The notes under the pieces: model-generated
The model's input: only the letters and a program-made list of their open reading frames with translations
Databases searched by the model: none
Told to the model about the DNA's origin: nothing
Origin: Lysobacter sp.
GTDB taxonomy: Bacteria > Pseudomonadota > Gammaproteobacteria > Xanthomonadales > Xanthomonadaceae
Assembly: GCA_013141175.1 (NCBI GenBank)
Contig: JABFRN010000001.1
Coordinates: forward strand, 2,061,444 to 2,125,443
Reading direction: 5' to 3'
Length of the DNA stretch: 64,000 nucleotides
Program-made: the position numbers and the translations under genes
Shown here: positions 26,251 to 35,888 of the stretch, piece by piece
How positions within the stretch are numbered: position 1 is the stretch's first letter
Layout of the letters: each line of letters opens with the position of its first letter

Positions 26251-28491
26251 TCAACCAAAATCCCCCAACTCGATCACGATCGCATCCGGATCCCCGGCAT
26301 CGATCGCGCGGGAGACGGCGCTGTGCTCCGCGCCTTCCACCCAACTGCGCAGATCGCGCCCACTCTTGCCGTCGGCGCGTGCGGCGAGTGCGCGGGTGCC
26401 GGTGTCGAGATCGAAGGCGACCGGTTTTCCGGCCAGCATCACCGCGAGCAGCTGGCGTGCGCCATCGCGGTCGGGCAGCGGGATTTCGATCTGTTTCGGC
26501 AGGCGCGACAGCACGGCGGCGTCGATCTGATCGCGGCGATTGGTCGCGGCGAGCACGAACACCGGTTGCGTCTGCGCGGCGATGCCGTCCATTTCCTGCA
26601 GCAGTTGGCCGACGATTTCGGTGAGGATCGCGTCCGACTGGCCGCCGCGGGTGGCGGCGATGATGTCGATCTCGTCGATGAACAGCAGCGATGGCGCCGA
26701 TTCGCGCGCTCGCTCGAACACTTCGCGTACTTTCTGGCCGCTCTGGCCGAGAAAGCCCTGTTTGATGTCGGCGGTGGAGACGGCGATGAAGCGCATCCCG
26801 GTTTCGTTGGCCAGAGTGCGTGCGATCTGGGTCTTGCCGGTGCCGGGTGGGCCGTACAGCAGCAAGCCGCGCGGCACGCCGATCCCGCGTTTGCGGAATG
26901 TATCGGCATGCTGCAGCAGGCCCGCAGTGGTCTTCAGCTCTTTCAACGTGGCTTCCGACAGGATCAGCGTGTCCCAGCGCGCACGGCTGTCGGTCGAGGT
27001 GGAGCCCTGTTTGCGCATCGATGTGGTGAACGCGGCGAGCGCGTCGTCGCCGACCGGTGCCTTCGCGCCGTGTTCGCGCCCGACGCGCTTCGCGAGGCTG
27101 CTGAGGTCGCGTCCCGACATGCCTGCTGTCAGCGCTTCGGTCTGCGGCGGCAGCGGCGGCGGAATGCCCAGGCGCGCGAATTCCCTGGCGAGGATGTCCA
27201 GCCGTTGAAGGCCGCCGGGCAGGCCGATTTCGAGCTGATCCTCGAAGCGCGACAGCATCGCGGAGTCGATCAGATCGCGTCGGTTGGTCGCGCCGACCAC
27301 CCAGACGCTCGACTGGCGATCGAAGCCGTCCCACTGCGCGAGGAACGCGGTGACGATTTCCTCGACGAAACTGTCGGTGCCGGTGCTGCCGCGACGGCCG
27401 AACACGCCTTCGCATTCGTCGACGAAGATCACCGCGCGCGGTTCGCCGCGCGCCTTGCTCCACAGCGCCTTCACGTTCTCCCCGCTCTGGCCGATGTAAC
27501 CGGATTTCAGATCGGTGAGCGACAGCGGAAAGAACGCGCAGCCCATGCTTTCGGCGAAAGTGCGGGCGATGAGGGTCTTGCCGGTGCCCGGTGGGCCGTA
27601 CAGCAGCAGGCCGCGCGTGGCCGAGGCGCTGCCGGTGGCGAAATGCCCGGCGACCGACATCAACTGCGCTTTCACCTTGGGATCGAGCGCCACGCCGGCC
27701 CAGGCCTTTGCGGGATCGATCGCTGCCTTTCCCTGCGCCTCGCCCGCGCGCAGCGCGCGATTGCGTTCGATCCGGTTGGCGTGTTTCGCATTGGTATTGC
27801 AGGCATTGTCGAAGGCCAGCGCCAGTGCGCGCACTTTCGGCGGCATCGGTGGGAAGGCGTCGTGCTGCAGCAGGTCGCGATCCCAGACGATGATCGGCAG
27901 ACGGCCGATCGTGCGCAGCGGAATGATGCCCAGGCCACGGCCGTGGGTGTCGCTGATCGCGACCACGATGTCGCCCGGTTCGACCCCGCGCATGCTGCGC
28001 CAGGATTCCCGGTCGAAACCGGTCGGTGTGGTCGGCGTGCGCGCGGCCAGATAGACGAACGGAAATTCGCTGCCGCTGTCGACGTGGGAGAGTCGCATCA
28101 GCCGGAAGTGGTAGCGCGCCAGCGTCATCTGCGGCAGCAGCCAGCGCTCGATGAAGATCAGCACCACGATCGCGGCGACCGCCCACCACGGCGAATACGG
28201 CGACAGCAGGGACGTCAGTTTCGGCAACAGGTCCGGCTTGTACACGGTGAGGGCGATCACGGCGAGCATCAGTGCGACGATCAGCACCAGCCACGGCGAG
28301 GGCGCGTGCATCGATACCCGCATGCCGCGCTCGCGGTTGTATCTGGGATGTGCGAGCAGGCGGCGCAGGCCGAGGGTGGCGTAATGCCGGCGCAGCGTGG
28401 CGTCGATGCTTCGCGCGAAGGTCTGCAGTTCGGCTTCCACGCCCCGGAGGTCGTCGCCCGTCCGGTCTGCGGCGCTGTGCTGCGGATTCAC
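26251..28491 (-). CDS. Membrane-anchored tandem AAA+ ATPase (CDC48-like D1-D2)
   Basis: With the GTG at 28491 the protein has 746 residues; the frame is open to an ATG at 28623, but the extra 44 codons use rare codons and look non-coding. Two hydrophobic segments (about residues 66-84 and 103-119) anchor it to the membrane. Two AAA+ modules follow: GPPGTGKT near residue 300 with IFVDECEG as Walker B, and GPPGTGKT near 545 with FIDEIDI; both have a GATNRRD or AATNRRD sensor region. Tandem AAA+ modules with this layout resemble CDC48/p97-like unfoldases, but no N-domain or protease partner is evident. Probable role: extraction or unfolding of proteins at the inner membrane. Confidence 0.85.
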   Translation of the reverse strand: MNPQHSAADRTGDDLRGVEAELQTFARSIDATLRRHYATLGLRRLLAHPRYNRERGMRVSMHAPSPWLVLIVALMLAVIALTVYKPDLLPKLTSLLSPYSPWWAVAAIVVLIFIERWLLPQMTLARYHFRLMRLSHVDSGSEFPFVYLAARTPTTPTGFDRESWRSMRGVEPGDIVVAISDTHGRGLGIIPLRTIGRLPIIVWDRDLLQHDAFPPMPPKVRALALAFDNACNTNAKHANRIERNRALRAGEAQGKAAIDPAKAWAGVALDPKVKAQLMSVAGHFATGSASATRGLLLYGPPGTGKTLIARTFAESMGCAFFPLSLTDLKSGYIGQSGENVKALWSKARGEPRAVIFVDECEGVFGRRGSTGTDSFVEEIVTAFLAQWDGFDRQSSVWVVGATNRRDLIDSAMLSRFEDQLEIGLPGGLQRLDILAREFARLGIPPPLPPQTEALTAGMSGRDLSSLAKRVGREHGAKAPVGDDALAAFTTSMRKQGSTSTDSRARWDTLILSEATLKELKTTAGLLQHADTFRKRGIGVPRGLLLYGPPGTGKTQIARTLANETGMRFIAVSTADIKQGFLGQSGQKVREVFERARESAPSLLFIDEIDIIAATRGGQSDAILTEIVGQLLQEMDGIAAQTQPVFVLAATNRRDQIDAAVLSRLPKQIEIPLPDRDGARQLLAVMLAGKPVAFDLDTGTRALAARADGKSGRDLRSWVEGAEHSAVSRAIDAGDPDAIVIELGDFG

Positions 28492-28757
28492 GTCCTTGCC
28501 CTGTCCTGTCGCGATATCGGGAGTCCGGATGATAGCCCGCGCCCGCCCGTGGACGACAACGGAGGCGGGCGGTCGCGGTTTTGGGTTATCTTGGAGGATT
28601 GCCGGCCCCCTCCGGCCGGCCACGGTCGCGGCGGACGTGGTGGCGGTTGTTTTCGCGTTGCGGATGCTGCATCCGTGGCGTGTTCATTGGAGCGCTTTCC
28701 CGCGCCGTGCGACTTCACGGCTGGCGGTCGCGCGCCATTCACTGGAAAGATGCGGTC

Positions 28758-29213
28758 ATGGCCATTCTCAGTTTCAATGGACGCGTGGAGATCGCGGTGG
28801 AACGTTTGCGCAGCAGATTTCCGGATGCGCAGCTGCTCGAAGCGGTGGGCAGAGCGTCGGCCGGTTTGATCGAGCATCCCTCGGCGATCGACCATCTGCA
28901 CGTGGTGTTCCGGCGCGGAGACACGATGTTGCTCGTCGAGGAAACCGGTTACGGCGAATTCGGCAACGCCGTCGAACTGGATGTCGAGCCGCCGAAGGCC
29001 AGCGCCACCCTCGCGTGGCCGATCGAAATGGATCTGCCGGACGCCGACCGGCTCAAGGAACAGTTCGGCTACAGCGATCCGTACGCGAGCGTTGCGCTGC
29101 GCGTGCCGTTGGGCGTGACCTGGGCGAACGCGTCGTTCGTGTTCGGCGGCAACGCACAGTGTCCGGATGTGGTGGTGGACACGGTGACGGGGCGGGTGTT
29201 CGAAGGCCGTTGA
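28758..29213 (+). CDS. Hypothetical protein, 151 residues
   Basis: The ATG at 28758 follows GGAAAG at good spacing. The protein is acidic and soluble, starting MAILSFNGRVEIAVERLRSRF, with VVFRRGDTMLLVEETGYG and two stretches of probable beta strands (residues 75-135). It has no signal peptide. It is divergent from the AAA+ gene. No family was recognised. Confidence 0.65.
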   Translation: MAILSFNGRVEIAVERLRSRFPDAQLLEAVGRASAGLIEHPSAIDHLHVVFRRGDTMLLVEETGYGEFGNAVELDVEPPKASATLAWPIEMDLPDADRLKEQFGYSDPYASVALRVPLGVTWANASFVFGGNAQCPDVVVDTVTGRVFEGR

Positions 29214-29348
29214 GCGCGCAATGACGGTCGCGGCATCGCAGCTTGTCTTTCCCTGCGTGCTTCCGTATCCGATCCCTGGAACGAACAAGCGTCGCGAACG
29301 TCGCCGTCTTCCCGGTTTTGCGGAAAAGACGGCGATGTCCCGATCGCG

Positions 29349-30716
29349 TTACAGGATCGACAGCGTCTTTTCCTTGCGCTCGGCCAGCCGCTTTTCGAGG
29401 TAGTGGATATTCTGGCCACCGGTCTGGAAACCGACATCGGCCATGATCCGCTGCTGCAGCGCGATGTTGGTCTTGATGCCGTCCACGACCATTTCGCTCA
29501 ATGCGACTTTCATGCGCGCGATCGCGGTGGCGCGGTCGGGACCGTGCACGATCAGTTTGCCGATCATCGAATCGTAATTCGCCGGCACCCGGTAGCCTTC
29601 GTAGATGTGCGAATCCACGCGCACGCCCGGACCGCCGGGTGCGTGGAAATGCTTGATCAGGCCCGGCGAGGGCATGAACGTGTCCGCGTCTTCGGCGTTG
29701 ATGCGGCATTCGATGGCGTGGCCACTGAGCACGATATCGCTCTGCCGGATCGACAGCTTCTGGCCCGAGGCGATCATCAGCTGTTCTTTCACCAGATCGA
29801 CGCCGGTGATCAGTTCGGTCACCGGATGCTCCACCTGGATGCGGGTGTTCATCTCGATGAAGTAGAAACGGCCGCCTTCGTAGAGGAACTCGAAGGTGCC
29901 GGCGCCGCGATAGCCGATGCGCACGCACGCGTCGGTGCAGACCTTGCCGATCTCGGCGCGCTGTTCCGGCGTGATGCCCGGCGCGGGCGCTTCTTCCACG
30001 ACCTTCTGGTGGCGGCGTTGCATGGAGCAGTCGCGTTCGCCCAGATGGATCGCGCTGCCCTGGCCGTCGGCCAGTACCTGGATTTCCACGTGGCGCGGAT
30101 TCTCCAGGAATTTCTCCATGTAGACCTGTTCGTTGCCGAACGCGGCCTTGGCTTCGCTCTGCGTGGTCTGGATCGCGCTGTTCAGTGCGGCCTCGGTATG
30201 CACCACGCGCATGCCGCGCCCGCCGCCGCCGCCCGCCGCCTTGATGATGACCGGGTAGCCGATCTCCCGCGCGATACGCACGTTTTCCTTGGCATCGTCG
30301 CCCAGCGGGCCACCGCTGCCGGGCACGCAGGGTACGCCTGCGGCCTTCATCGCGCGGATCGCTTCGACCTTGTCGCCCATCATCCGGATGGTTTCGGCGC
30401 GCGGGCCGATGAAGATGAAGCCCGATGACTCCACGCGTTCGGCGAAATCGGCGTTTTCGCTGAGGAAACCGTAGCCGGGGTGGATCGCCTGGGCGTCGGT
30501 GACTTCGGCCGCAGCGATGATCGCCGGCATGTTGAGGTAGCTGTCCTTCGAGGCGGCCGGGCCGATGCAGACCGACTCGTCGGCCATGGCCACGTGTTTG
30601 AGATTGCGGTCGACGGTGGAGTGCACCGCGACCGTCTTGATGCCCAGCGCGTGGCAGGCGCGCAGGATGCGCAGGGCGATCTCGCCGCGATTGGCGATGA
30701 CGACTTTATCCAGCAT
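29349..30716 (-). CDS. accC: Acetyl-CoA carboxylase, biotin carboxylase subunit
   Basis: The 455-residue length and sequence fit AccC: the N-terminal [20 protein letters not shown], the ATP-grasp glycine loop [12 protein letters not shown] near residue 160, [15 protein letters not shown] near 235, and [16 protein letters not shown] near 285. It carboxylates biotin on AccB using ATP and bicarbonate, the first half-reaction of malonyl-CoA synthesis. It starts 10 bases after the accB stop, so the two are co-translated, and is the last gene of aroQ-accB-accC. Confidence 0.98.
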   Translation of the reverse strand: MLDKVVIANRGEIALRILRACHALGIKTVAVHSTVDRNLKHVAMADESVCIGPAASKDSYLNMPAIIAAAEVTDAQAIHPGYGFLSENADFAERVESSGFIFIGPRAETIRMMGDKVEAIRAMKAAGVPCVPGSGGPLGDDAKENVRIAREIGYPVIIKAAGGGGGRGMRVVHTEAALNSAIQTTQSEAKAAFGNEQVYMEKFLENPRHVEIQVLADGQGSAIHLGERDCSMQRRHQKVVEEAPAPGITPEQRAEIGKVCTDACVRIGYRGAGTFEFLYEGGRFYFIEMNTRIQVEHPVTELITGVDLVKEQLMIASGQKLSIRQSDIVLSGHAIECRINAEDADTFMPSPGLIKHFHAPGGPGVRVDSHIYEGYRVPANYDSMIGKLIVHGPDRATAIARMKVALSEMVVDGIKTNIALQQRIMADVGFQTGGQNIHYLEKRLAERKEKTLSIL

Positions 30717-30726
30717 GGGTGCGTCC

Positions 30727-31215
30727 TCAGCCGATCACGAACAGCGGCTGGTCGAATTCCACCGGCTGGCCGCTCTCGCATTGGATCGCGAGCACGGTGC
30801 CCGATACCTCGGCCTCGATCGGATTGAACATTTTCATCGCTTCGATGATGCCCAGCGTTTCGCCCTGTTTCACGGCCTGTCCGACTTTCACGAACACCGG
30901 TTTGTCCGGCGACGGCGAGGCGTAGAAGGTGCCGACCATCGGCGAACGCACGACGTGGCCATCGGGCAGCTCGGGGCTGCTGCGGCTGCCGCCGGTGGCG
31001 GCGTCCACCGGCGATTGCATCGGCATCGCCGCCGGCTGCGCGGGGCGCGGCGCGTGTTCCAGATGCAGCGGCGCCGGCGCGGGTACGCTGACGGCGACGC
31101 CGCCTCGCGGCATGCGCGCGAGGCGTACGGATTCTTCGCCTTCCTTGATTTCGATTTCGGCGAGATTCGACTCTTCCAGCAGGTCGATCAGTTTCTTGAT
31201 TTTGCGCAGGTCCAT
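30727..31215 (-). CDS. accB: Acetyl-CoA carboxylase, biotin carboxyl carrier protein
   Basis: The 162-residue protein begins [23 protein letters not shown], has a Pro/Ala-rich linker (residues 45-85), and a C-terminal biotinyl domain with [16 protein letters not shown], whose lysine between two methionines is the biotinylation site. It carries carboxybiotin between AccC and the transcarboxylase. It lies 48 bases after aroQ and just before accC. Confidence 0.98.
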   Translation of the reverse strand: MDLRKIKKLIDLLEESNLAEIEIKEGEESVRLARMPRGGVAVSVPAPAPLHLEHAPRPAQPAAMPMQSPVDAATGGSRSSPELPDGHVVRSPMVGTFYASPSPDKPVFVKVGQAVKQGETLGIIEAMKMFNPIEAEVSGTVLAIQCESGQPVEFDQPLFVIG

Positions 31216-31263
31216 GTTGTGTGCTCTCGCTCGTTGGCCCGGTGTCTCGGCACCGGTGTCGGT

Positions 31264-31710
31264 TCAGGTGGATGGGGTTTCGAGGCGGCGGATCGCGGCG
31301 GTCAGCGCCAGGCCATAGCCCAGCGGCCCGAAGCCGGCGACGATCCCGACCGCGAGGTCGGTGAAGTAGCTGGTGTGACGGAACGGCTCCCGCGCATGCG
31401 GATTCGACAGGTGCACTTCGATGAACGGAATTCCGACCGCCGCCAGGGCATCGCGGATCGCGACCGAGGTGTGGGTGAACGCGGCGGGGTTGATCAGGAT
31501 GAAGTCGACATCGCCGCGCGCGGCCTGGATGCGGTCGACCAGTGCGTGCTCGGCGTTGGACTGGAAACTCTCGAGCACATGCCCGGCGGCAGCGGCGCGC
31601 TCCACAAGCTCCGCGTCGATCGCAGCCAGCGTCGTATGCCCGTAGATCCCGGGTTCGCGGGTGCCGAGCAGATTCAGATTCGGGCCATGCAGGGCGAGCA
31701 GTCGCGCCAT
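31264..31710 (-). CDS. aroQ: Type II 3-dehydroquinate dehydratase
   Basis: The ATG at 31710 starts [21 protein letters not shown], the conserved N-terminus of type II dehydroquinases; the frame extends upstream to 31791 but that part is not conserved. The 148-residue protein contains the active-site Tyr in [22 protein letters not shown], and [15 protein letters not shown] with the catalytic His region. It catalyses the third step of the shikimate pathway. aroQ upstream of accBC is a conserved order in many gammaproteobacteria. Confidence 0.97.
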   Translation of the reverse strand: MARLLALHGPNLNLLGTREPGIYGHTTLAAIDAELVERAAAAGHVLESFQSNAEHALVDRIQAARGDVDFILINPAAFTHTSVAIRDALAAVGIPFIEVHLSNPHAREPFRHTSYFTDLAVGIVAGFGPLGYGLALTAAIRRLETPST

Positions 31711-31849
31711 GGAGTCGATCCGTCGAATGGAGGGCCAGTCTGCGCGAAAGCCGGAGTAGTGTCCAGATCGGCGACGTTCGACCCTTTTCAATCATCTGTT
31801 TGAAATATGGATGCGGTGGACGGTGCCCTGGAAACGATGTTATCGGGGC

Positions 31850-31887
31850 ACAAAAAGTTACGGCCCCGGCATTGCTGCCTGGGGCCG
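31850..31887 (-). terminator. Intrinsic terminator after the Roadblock/LC7 gene
   Basis: Read on the minus strand, a hairpin with arms CGGCCCC and GGGGCCG (31861-31887) plus an inner GGCA/TGCC stem is followed by TAACTTTTT. It lies about 110 bases after the stop at 32000 and separates that gene from aroQ. Confidence 0.75.
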
Positions 31888-31999
31888 TCGCCCTGCACGG
31901 GTTGTACGGTGTATCGCTGGACCGGCGCGTTGCCGATGGCGATGTGCGGTCCGGCGCTACAGCGTCCGTGCCACGGGAAGGGGGTGGGAGGCGTTCCGG

Positions 32000-32452
32000 T
32001 CAGCGATCACGGGAAGGCGTGCACAGCGTCGAGATCGTCGTGGCGCAGTGCCGGGTGAGGCTGGCCAGCAGGCCGGGATTGGTTTCATGGCCGGTCGCGG
32101 TCAGCATCACCATCTGCTGACCCGGGCGCGGGACCCGCTGGATCACTGCGATACCGCCGTCGGTCTGCACCACCATGTCGACGAAACCGTGCTGGCCGAG
32201 GTCGCGGGTCAGGGTTTCGGCCATGTTGGCCAGCGAGCTGGAAACCGCCGCCAGACGCGGTGCGTCCAGCATGGGGGCCGCCGCATGCGCAAGGTGATGA
32301 CCGTCGAGCGTGGACAGCACGCAGGCCTGTCCGTCGGGGATGCCGGCCAGCATGCCGTGCATCGCGCGGACCACCTCGTTGTAGCGGCTGTACTCGAAGT
32401 ACTTGCCGAATTGCCGGCTTTGTACGGGAAACGGCACGGTATTGGCGGACAT
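32000..32452 (-). CDS. Roadblock/LC7-domain protein
   Basis: The 150-residue protein starts at the ATG at 32452 (MSANTVPFPVQ). Its body, with VVRAMHGMLAGIPDGQACVLSTLDG, APMLDAPRLAAVSSSLANMAETL and FVDMVVQTDGGIAVIQRV, has the alpha/beta layout of Roadblock/LC7 (MglB-like) proteins, which bind small Ras-like GTPases such as MglA or act as cytoskeletal/regulatory adaptors. No GTPase gene is next to it. A terminator follows about 110 bases downstream. Confidence 0.72.
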   Translation of the reverse strand: MSANTVPFPVQSRQFGKYFEYSRYNEVVRAMHGMLAGIPDGQACVLSTLDGHHLAHAAAPMLDAPRLAAVSSSLANMAETLTRDLGQHGFVDMVVQTDGGIAVIQRVPRPGQQMVMLTATGHETNPGLLASLTRHCATTISTLCTPSRDR

Positions 32453-32811
32453 GGGTGACTGACCTGATAGCAGGGCGGACACGATGCCGTGTCCGTGGGC
32501 TTCGGCCCATCGCAAACGCGATGGGTTCGATCCAAAGCAGAAGCATTCTTCGTGCCAAGTGCGGAAGACGTGCCGGAGCATTGCCGACGCCCGGTGCCGA
32601 ATTGGGAATGTGTCGCAAAAACATGGCTCTGGCCGACCTGCAGGCGGCGCGGTCATGGGCCGATCGGTGACGAGGACGCTGGGCGCGACCTGTCGCAGGG
32701 GGGCAAGCGAGTGCCGTGCTGTGTCGTTTCTGTCCGCCCGAAACGCCATGCCGCTAAACGCCATGCCCCTAAGTGCCGGGGTTTGCCGGGATTGGCGACA
32801 GCTGCCGCCGT
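32453..32811. other. 359-base gap upstream of the Roadblock gene
   Basis: No open frame with convincing coding character. A short direct repeat, CGCCATGCC(G/C)CTAA, occurs twice near 32745-32775. The promoter of the Roadblock gene should lie here, but no clear boxes were recognised. Confidence 0.4.
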
Positions 32812-33414
32812 TCAGCGGGTCGCGTCGGCGGCGAACCCGTCCAGTTCTCCGGCCATGAAGGGGCCGACCCGCTGTCGCAGCAGGCGACCATCGGCGCCGA
32901 TCAGCACCGAATAGGGCAGGACGCCCTTGAGATTGCCCAGGCGCACGCTGGCATCGGCCGGGCCCGGCCGCTCGATCAGGATCGGGTACCGGACCGGTAC
33001 CCGGGTCAGGAAGGCATGGACGGCATCGGGTTCGTCCAGTGCGATCCCGACGACCTGGATGCCCTGCGCGCCCTGTCCTGCGCTGAAGCGCTGCAGTTCC
33101 GGCATTTCCTCGATACAAGGCCCGCACCAGCTGGCCCAGACGTTGATCAACAGTGGCCGCCCCGCCCAGGCCTCGGGCACCGCGACCGTGCGACCGGCCA
33201 GATCCGGCAGCCGCAGCGGCGGCATCGGCTCGCCACGCTTCGCCACGACGACACCGGCGGGAGGCGGCGGCGCTTCCGCGTCCATTGCATGCTGGAGCAC
33301 CTGCTGGCCAAGGCGTGTGCGCCACAGCGGCCCGGGGCCGGACACCATCAGGCCGGCGATGGTGCCGAGCGAAGCGGCAAGCACGGCGACGATGAGGATG
33401 GTGCGGGTGTTCAT
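32812..33414 (-). CDS. TlpA/ResA-like membrane-anchored thioredoxin
   Basis: The 200-residue protein has an N-terminal hydrophobic segment (residues 5-25) and a thioredoxin domain with LLINVWASWCGPCIEEMPEL, i.e. a WCGPC redox motif near residue 98, and the cis-proline region LPYSVLIG. Such proteins reduce periplasmic disulphides, often receiving electrons from DsbD. It starts 10 bases after dsbD, supporting a DsbD-to-TlpA electron path in one operon. Confidence 0.9.
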   Translation of the reverse strand: MNTRTILIVAVLAASLGTIAGLMVSGPGPLWRTRLGQQVLQHAMDAEAPPPPAGVVVAKRGEPMPPLRLPDLAGRTVAVPEAWAGRPLLINVWASWCGPCIEEMPELQRFSAGQGAQGIQVVGIALDEPDAVHAFLTRVPVRYPILIERPGPADASVRLGNLKGVLPYSVLIGADGRLLRQRVGPFMAGELDGFAADATR

Positions 33415-33424
33415 GCGACAGGCT

Positions 33425-35752
33425 TCACTCGGATGCCGCTTGCTCCAGCGCCTCGCGCATGAGCGTAGGCGTCAACACCGTCGGCAGTACGGCGCCTTCG
33501 CCGCCGCTGCGCGGATACAGCACGTACAGCGGCACGCCAACGGCTTTGTAGCGGCGCAGATAGGCGGTGATCTGGGGATCGACATCGGTCCAGTCGCCGA
33601 CCATGTACACCGCGTGCGATGCATCCAGCGCTTCGCGGAAACCATCGCGCGCGAACACCGCTTTCTCGTTGGCCTTGCAGGTGACGCACCAGTCGGCGGT
33701 CATGTTCACCAGCACCACGCGATGCGCGGCGCGCAGATCGGCGAGGCGTTGTTCGGAGAATGGTACGGACACGGCATCCGCCGATCGGGCGGCGGCGCGC
33801 GCAGCGCCGAGCGGCGGCAGTTTCGAGATCGACCAGACCGGCCACAGCGCCACCAGCATCGCGATGATGGCCGCGAATCGCGCCCAGCGCGCGCCGTGCA
33901 TCTGCGCATGGGTCCACGCCCAGGCGGCGAACGCCAGCAACACCGCCGACACCGCCCACAGCGCGACCGCATCGGCGCCGCGCTGTTTCGCCAGCACCCA
34001 CAACAGCCACACCGCTGTGAAGTACAGCGGGAAGGCGAGCAACTGCTTGAAGGTGTCCATCCATGCGCCCGGCTTGGGCAGCAGCCGTGCGAGTGCGGGG
34101 ATGTAGGCGATCAGCAGGAACGGCGCCGCCAGGCCGAGACCGAGGCCGAAGAACACCAGCAGCGCCGACGCCGTCGATGCGGTGAAGGCCCAGGCGAGCG
34201 CCTGGAACATCATCGGCGCGGTGCAGGGCGCGGCGACCACGACCGCGAGCACGCCGGTGAAGAAATCTCCGGAAGCGCCGCTGCGGCTCGCGAGCGTTTG
34301 CCCCATGCCGACCCAGCGGCCGGTCAACGTCCACACGCCGGACAGGCTCAGGCCGAACAGGAAGATGACCAGGCCGAGCACGGCGACCACGCCCGGTCGC
34401 TGCATCTGGAAGCCCCAGCCCAGCGCTTCGCCGGCGTTGCGCAGCGCCAGCACGATCGCACCCAGCGCGACGAAGCTCACCAGCACGCCGGCCGTGTACC
34501 AGTGCGCATGCGCTCGGGCGCGGGCGCGGCTGTCGTTGCTTTCGATCAGGCCGAGCACTTTGATCGACAGCACCGGCAGGACGCAGGGCATCAGATTGAG
34601 GATCAGGCCGCCGAGCAACGCGGCGAGGAAGGCGAGCAGCAGGTTCGTCTTCATCCCGAAGACGCGCAGCTCGCGTGCGGCGGGCGCAGCGACGGCGGGA
34701 GCGTCCGTTGCTGCGGGCGGCGTATCGCTTTCCGCAGCGACACCGGGAACCGTCGGCGCGAGGGTTGCGGTGTCGCCGGTGTCCGTTGCCGGGGCCGCGA
34801 TCGCTGCGTTGTCGACAACCGCCGCCTTGGTCACCTCGCCGCGCGGCAGCGCGATCCGCACCGAGCGCGTCATCGGCGGATAGCAGATGCCGTCGTTCTG
34901 ACAGCCCTGGAAGGTCGCGCGCAGCGTCACCGTCTGCGCATCGGGCTTCGTGCGCGTCAGCGGCAGCGGCACGTCCACCGGATCGAAATAGACGACGACA
35001 TCGCCGAAGTGCTCGTCGTGATGGGTCGTGCCCTTCGGCCAGCCCGGCTTGCCGGGCGCGATGCCGTCGGCGTCCAGCGCGAAGCGGCTGCGGTCGCGAT
35101 ACAGGTAATAGCCCGGCGCCGGCACGAAGCGCAGCAGCAGGGTGTTGCCGTCGCCGGCGATGGCCTCGAAGACGAAGGCCTGTTCCTCGGGCAGCGGTCC
35201 GCTTTTGCCGGCATTGCCGAACACCCCGCCCAGCGGGTTGGCGGGCGGGCCCGACAGGCCGGTCCGTGGTGCCAGCGGGTTGAAACCACTCGTGTCCGCC
35301 GTGGCCGCGGCACCCGGCAGCGCGACAGACAGCGTGCGGGTCTGCGGCGGATAGCAGATGCCGAGATCGGCGCAGCCCTGGTATTTGATCTTCAGCGACA
35401 CCGTGGCGCCTGCACCGGCGATGCCCGGCAGGGTCGCGACCAGTTCCTGGCGATAGGTTTCGGTCTTGCCGAAGAATTCATCGTTGTGCGGTTCGCCGCC
35501 CGGCAAGCGCAGCGCGCCGCTGCGGACGGTCGCAACGGTCGGCTTGACCGAGATGCGGTGACGATAGAGGTAGTAACCGTCGGCGATCTTCCAGCGGATC
35601 CGCACCGCGTCCGGCCCGGTGGCTTCGGCGCTCACGGCGAAAGCCTGGTCCACCGGCAGCAGATCGGATTCGTCGATCGCAAGCGCGGGCAGCGCGGCGA
35701 AGACCAGCAGGGACGCCAGGGAGCGAGCGAGGCGTCGGGCGAATGGGGGCAT
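33425..35752 (-). CDS. dsbD: Thiol:disulphide interchange protein DsbD with two N-terminal alpha-like domains
   Basis: The 775-residue protein has a signal peptide (about residues 1-25), two successive DsbD-alpha-like domains (about 28-150 and 170-305) with the paired-cysteine motifs GCADLGICYPP and GCQNDGICYPP, a transmembrane electron-transfer core (about 370-620) with LMPCVLPVL and APCTAPM, and a C-terminal thioredoxin-like domain with TADWCVTCKANE. It moves reducing power from cytoplasmic thioredoxin to periplasmic partners. Escherichia coli DsbD has 565 residues and one alpha domain; the duplication explains the larger size. It precedes the TlpA-like gene in the operon. Confidence 0.96.
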   Translation of the reverse strand: MPPFARRLARSLASLLVFAALPALAIDESDLLPVDQAFAVSAEATGPDAVRIRWKIADGYYLYRHRISVKPTVATVRSGALRLPGGEPHNDEFFGKTETYRQELVATLPGIAGAGATVSLKIKYQGCADLGICYPPQTRTLSVALPGAAATADTSGFNPLAPRTGLSGPPANPLGGVFGNAGKSGPLPEEQAFVFEAIAGDGNTLLLRFVPAPGYYLYRDRSRFALDADGIAPGKPGWPKGTTHHDEHFGDVVVYFDPVDVPLPLTRTKPDAQTVTLRATFQGCQNDGICYPPMTRSVRIALPRGEVTKAAVVDNAAIAAPATDTGDTATLAPTVPGVAAESDTPPAATDAPAVAAPAARELRVFGMKTNLLLAFLAALLGGLILNLMPCVLPVLSIKVLGLIESNDSRARARAHAHWYTAGVLVSFVALGAIVLALRNAGEALGWGFQMQRPGVVAVLGLVIFLFGLSLSGVWTLTGRWVGMGQTLASRSGASGDFFTGVLAVVVAAPCTAPMMFQALAWAFTASTASALLVFFGLGLGLAAPFLLIAYIPALARLLPKPGAWMDTFKQLLAFPLYFTAVWLLWVLAKQRGADAVALWAVSAVLLAFAAWAWTHAQMHGARWARFAAIIAMLVALWPVWSISKLPPLGAARAAARSADAVSVPFSEQRLADLRAAHRVVLVNMTADWCVTCKANEKAVFARDGFREALDASHAVYMVGDWTDVDPQITAYLRRYKAVGVPLYVLYPRSGGEGAVLPTVLTPTLMREALEQAASE

Positions 35753-35888
35753 GGGATCGGTCCGGGGCGCGGGATGTGCAGCGATGGGTCCGCAGGACGT
35801 CAGTGTAGGGATACGGACGGCGCTTCGACAGCCTGCGCAGCGATCGGTTCCAGCGCGTCACGGCGGAGGTCCGCCGGACGCGCGCGTT

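Noticed and set aside
26323-28869. 848-codon plus-strand open frame opposite the AAA+ gene
   Set aside because: Shadow of the two AAA+ modules; the real strand has Walker A and B motifs twice.
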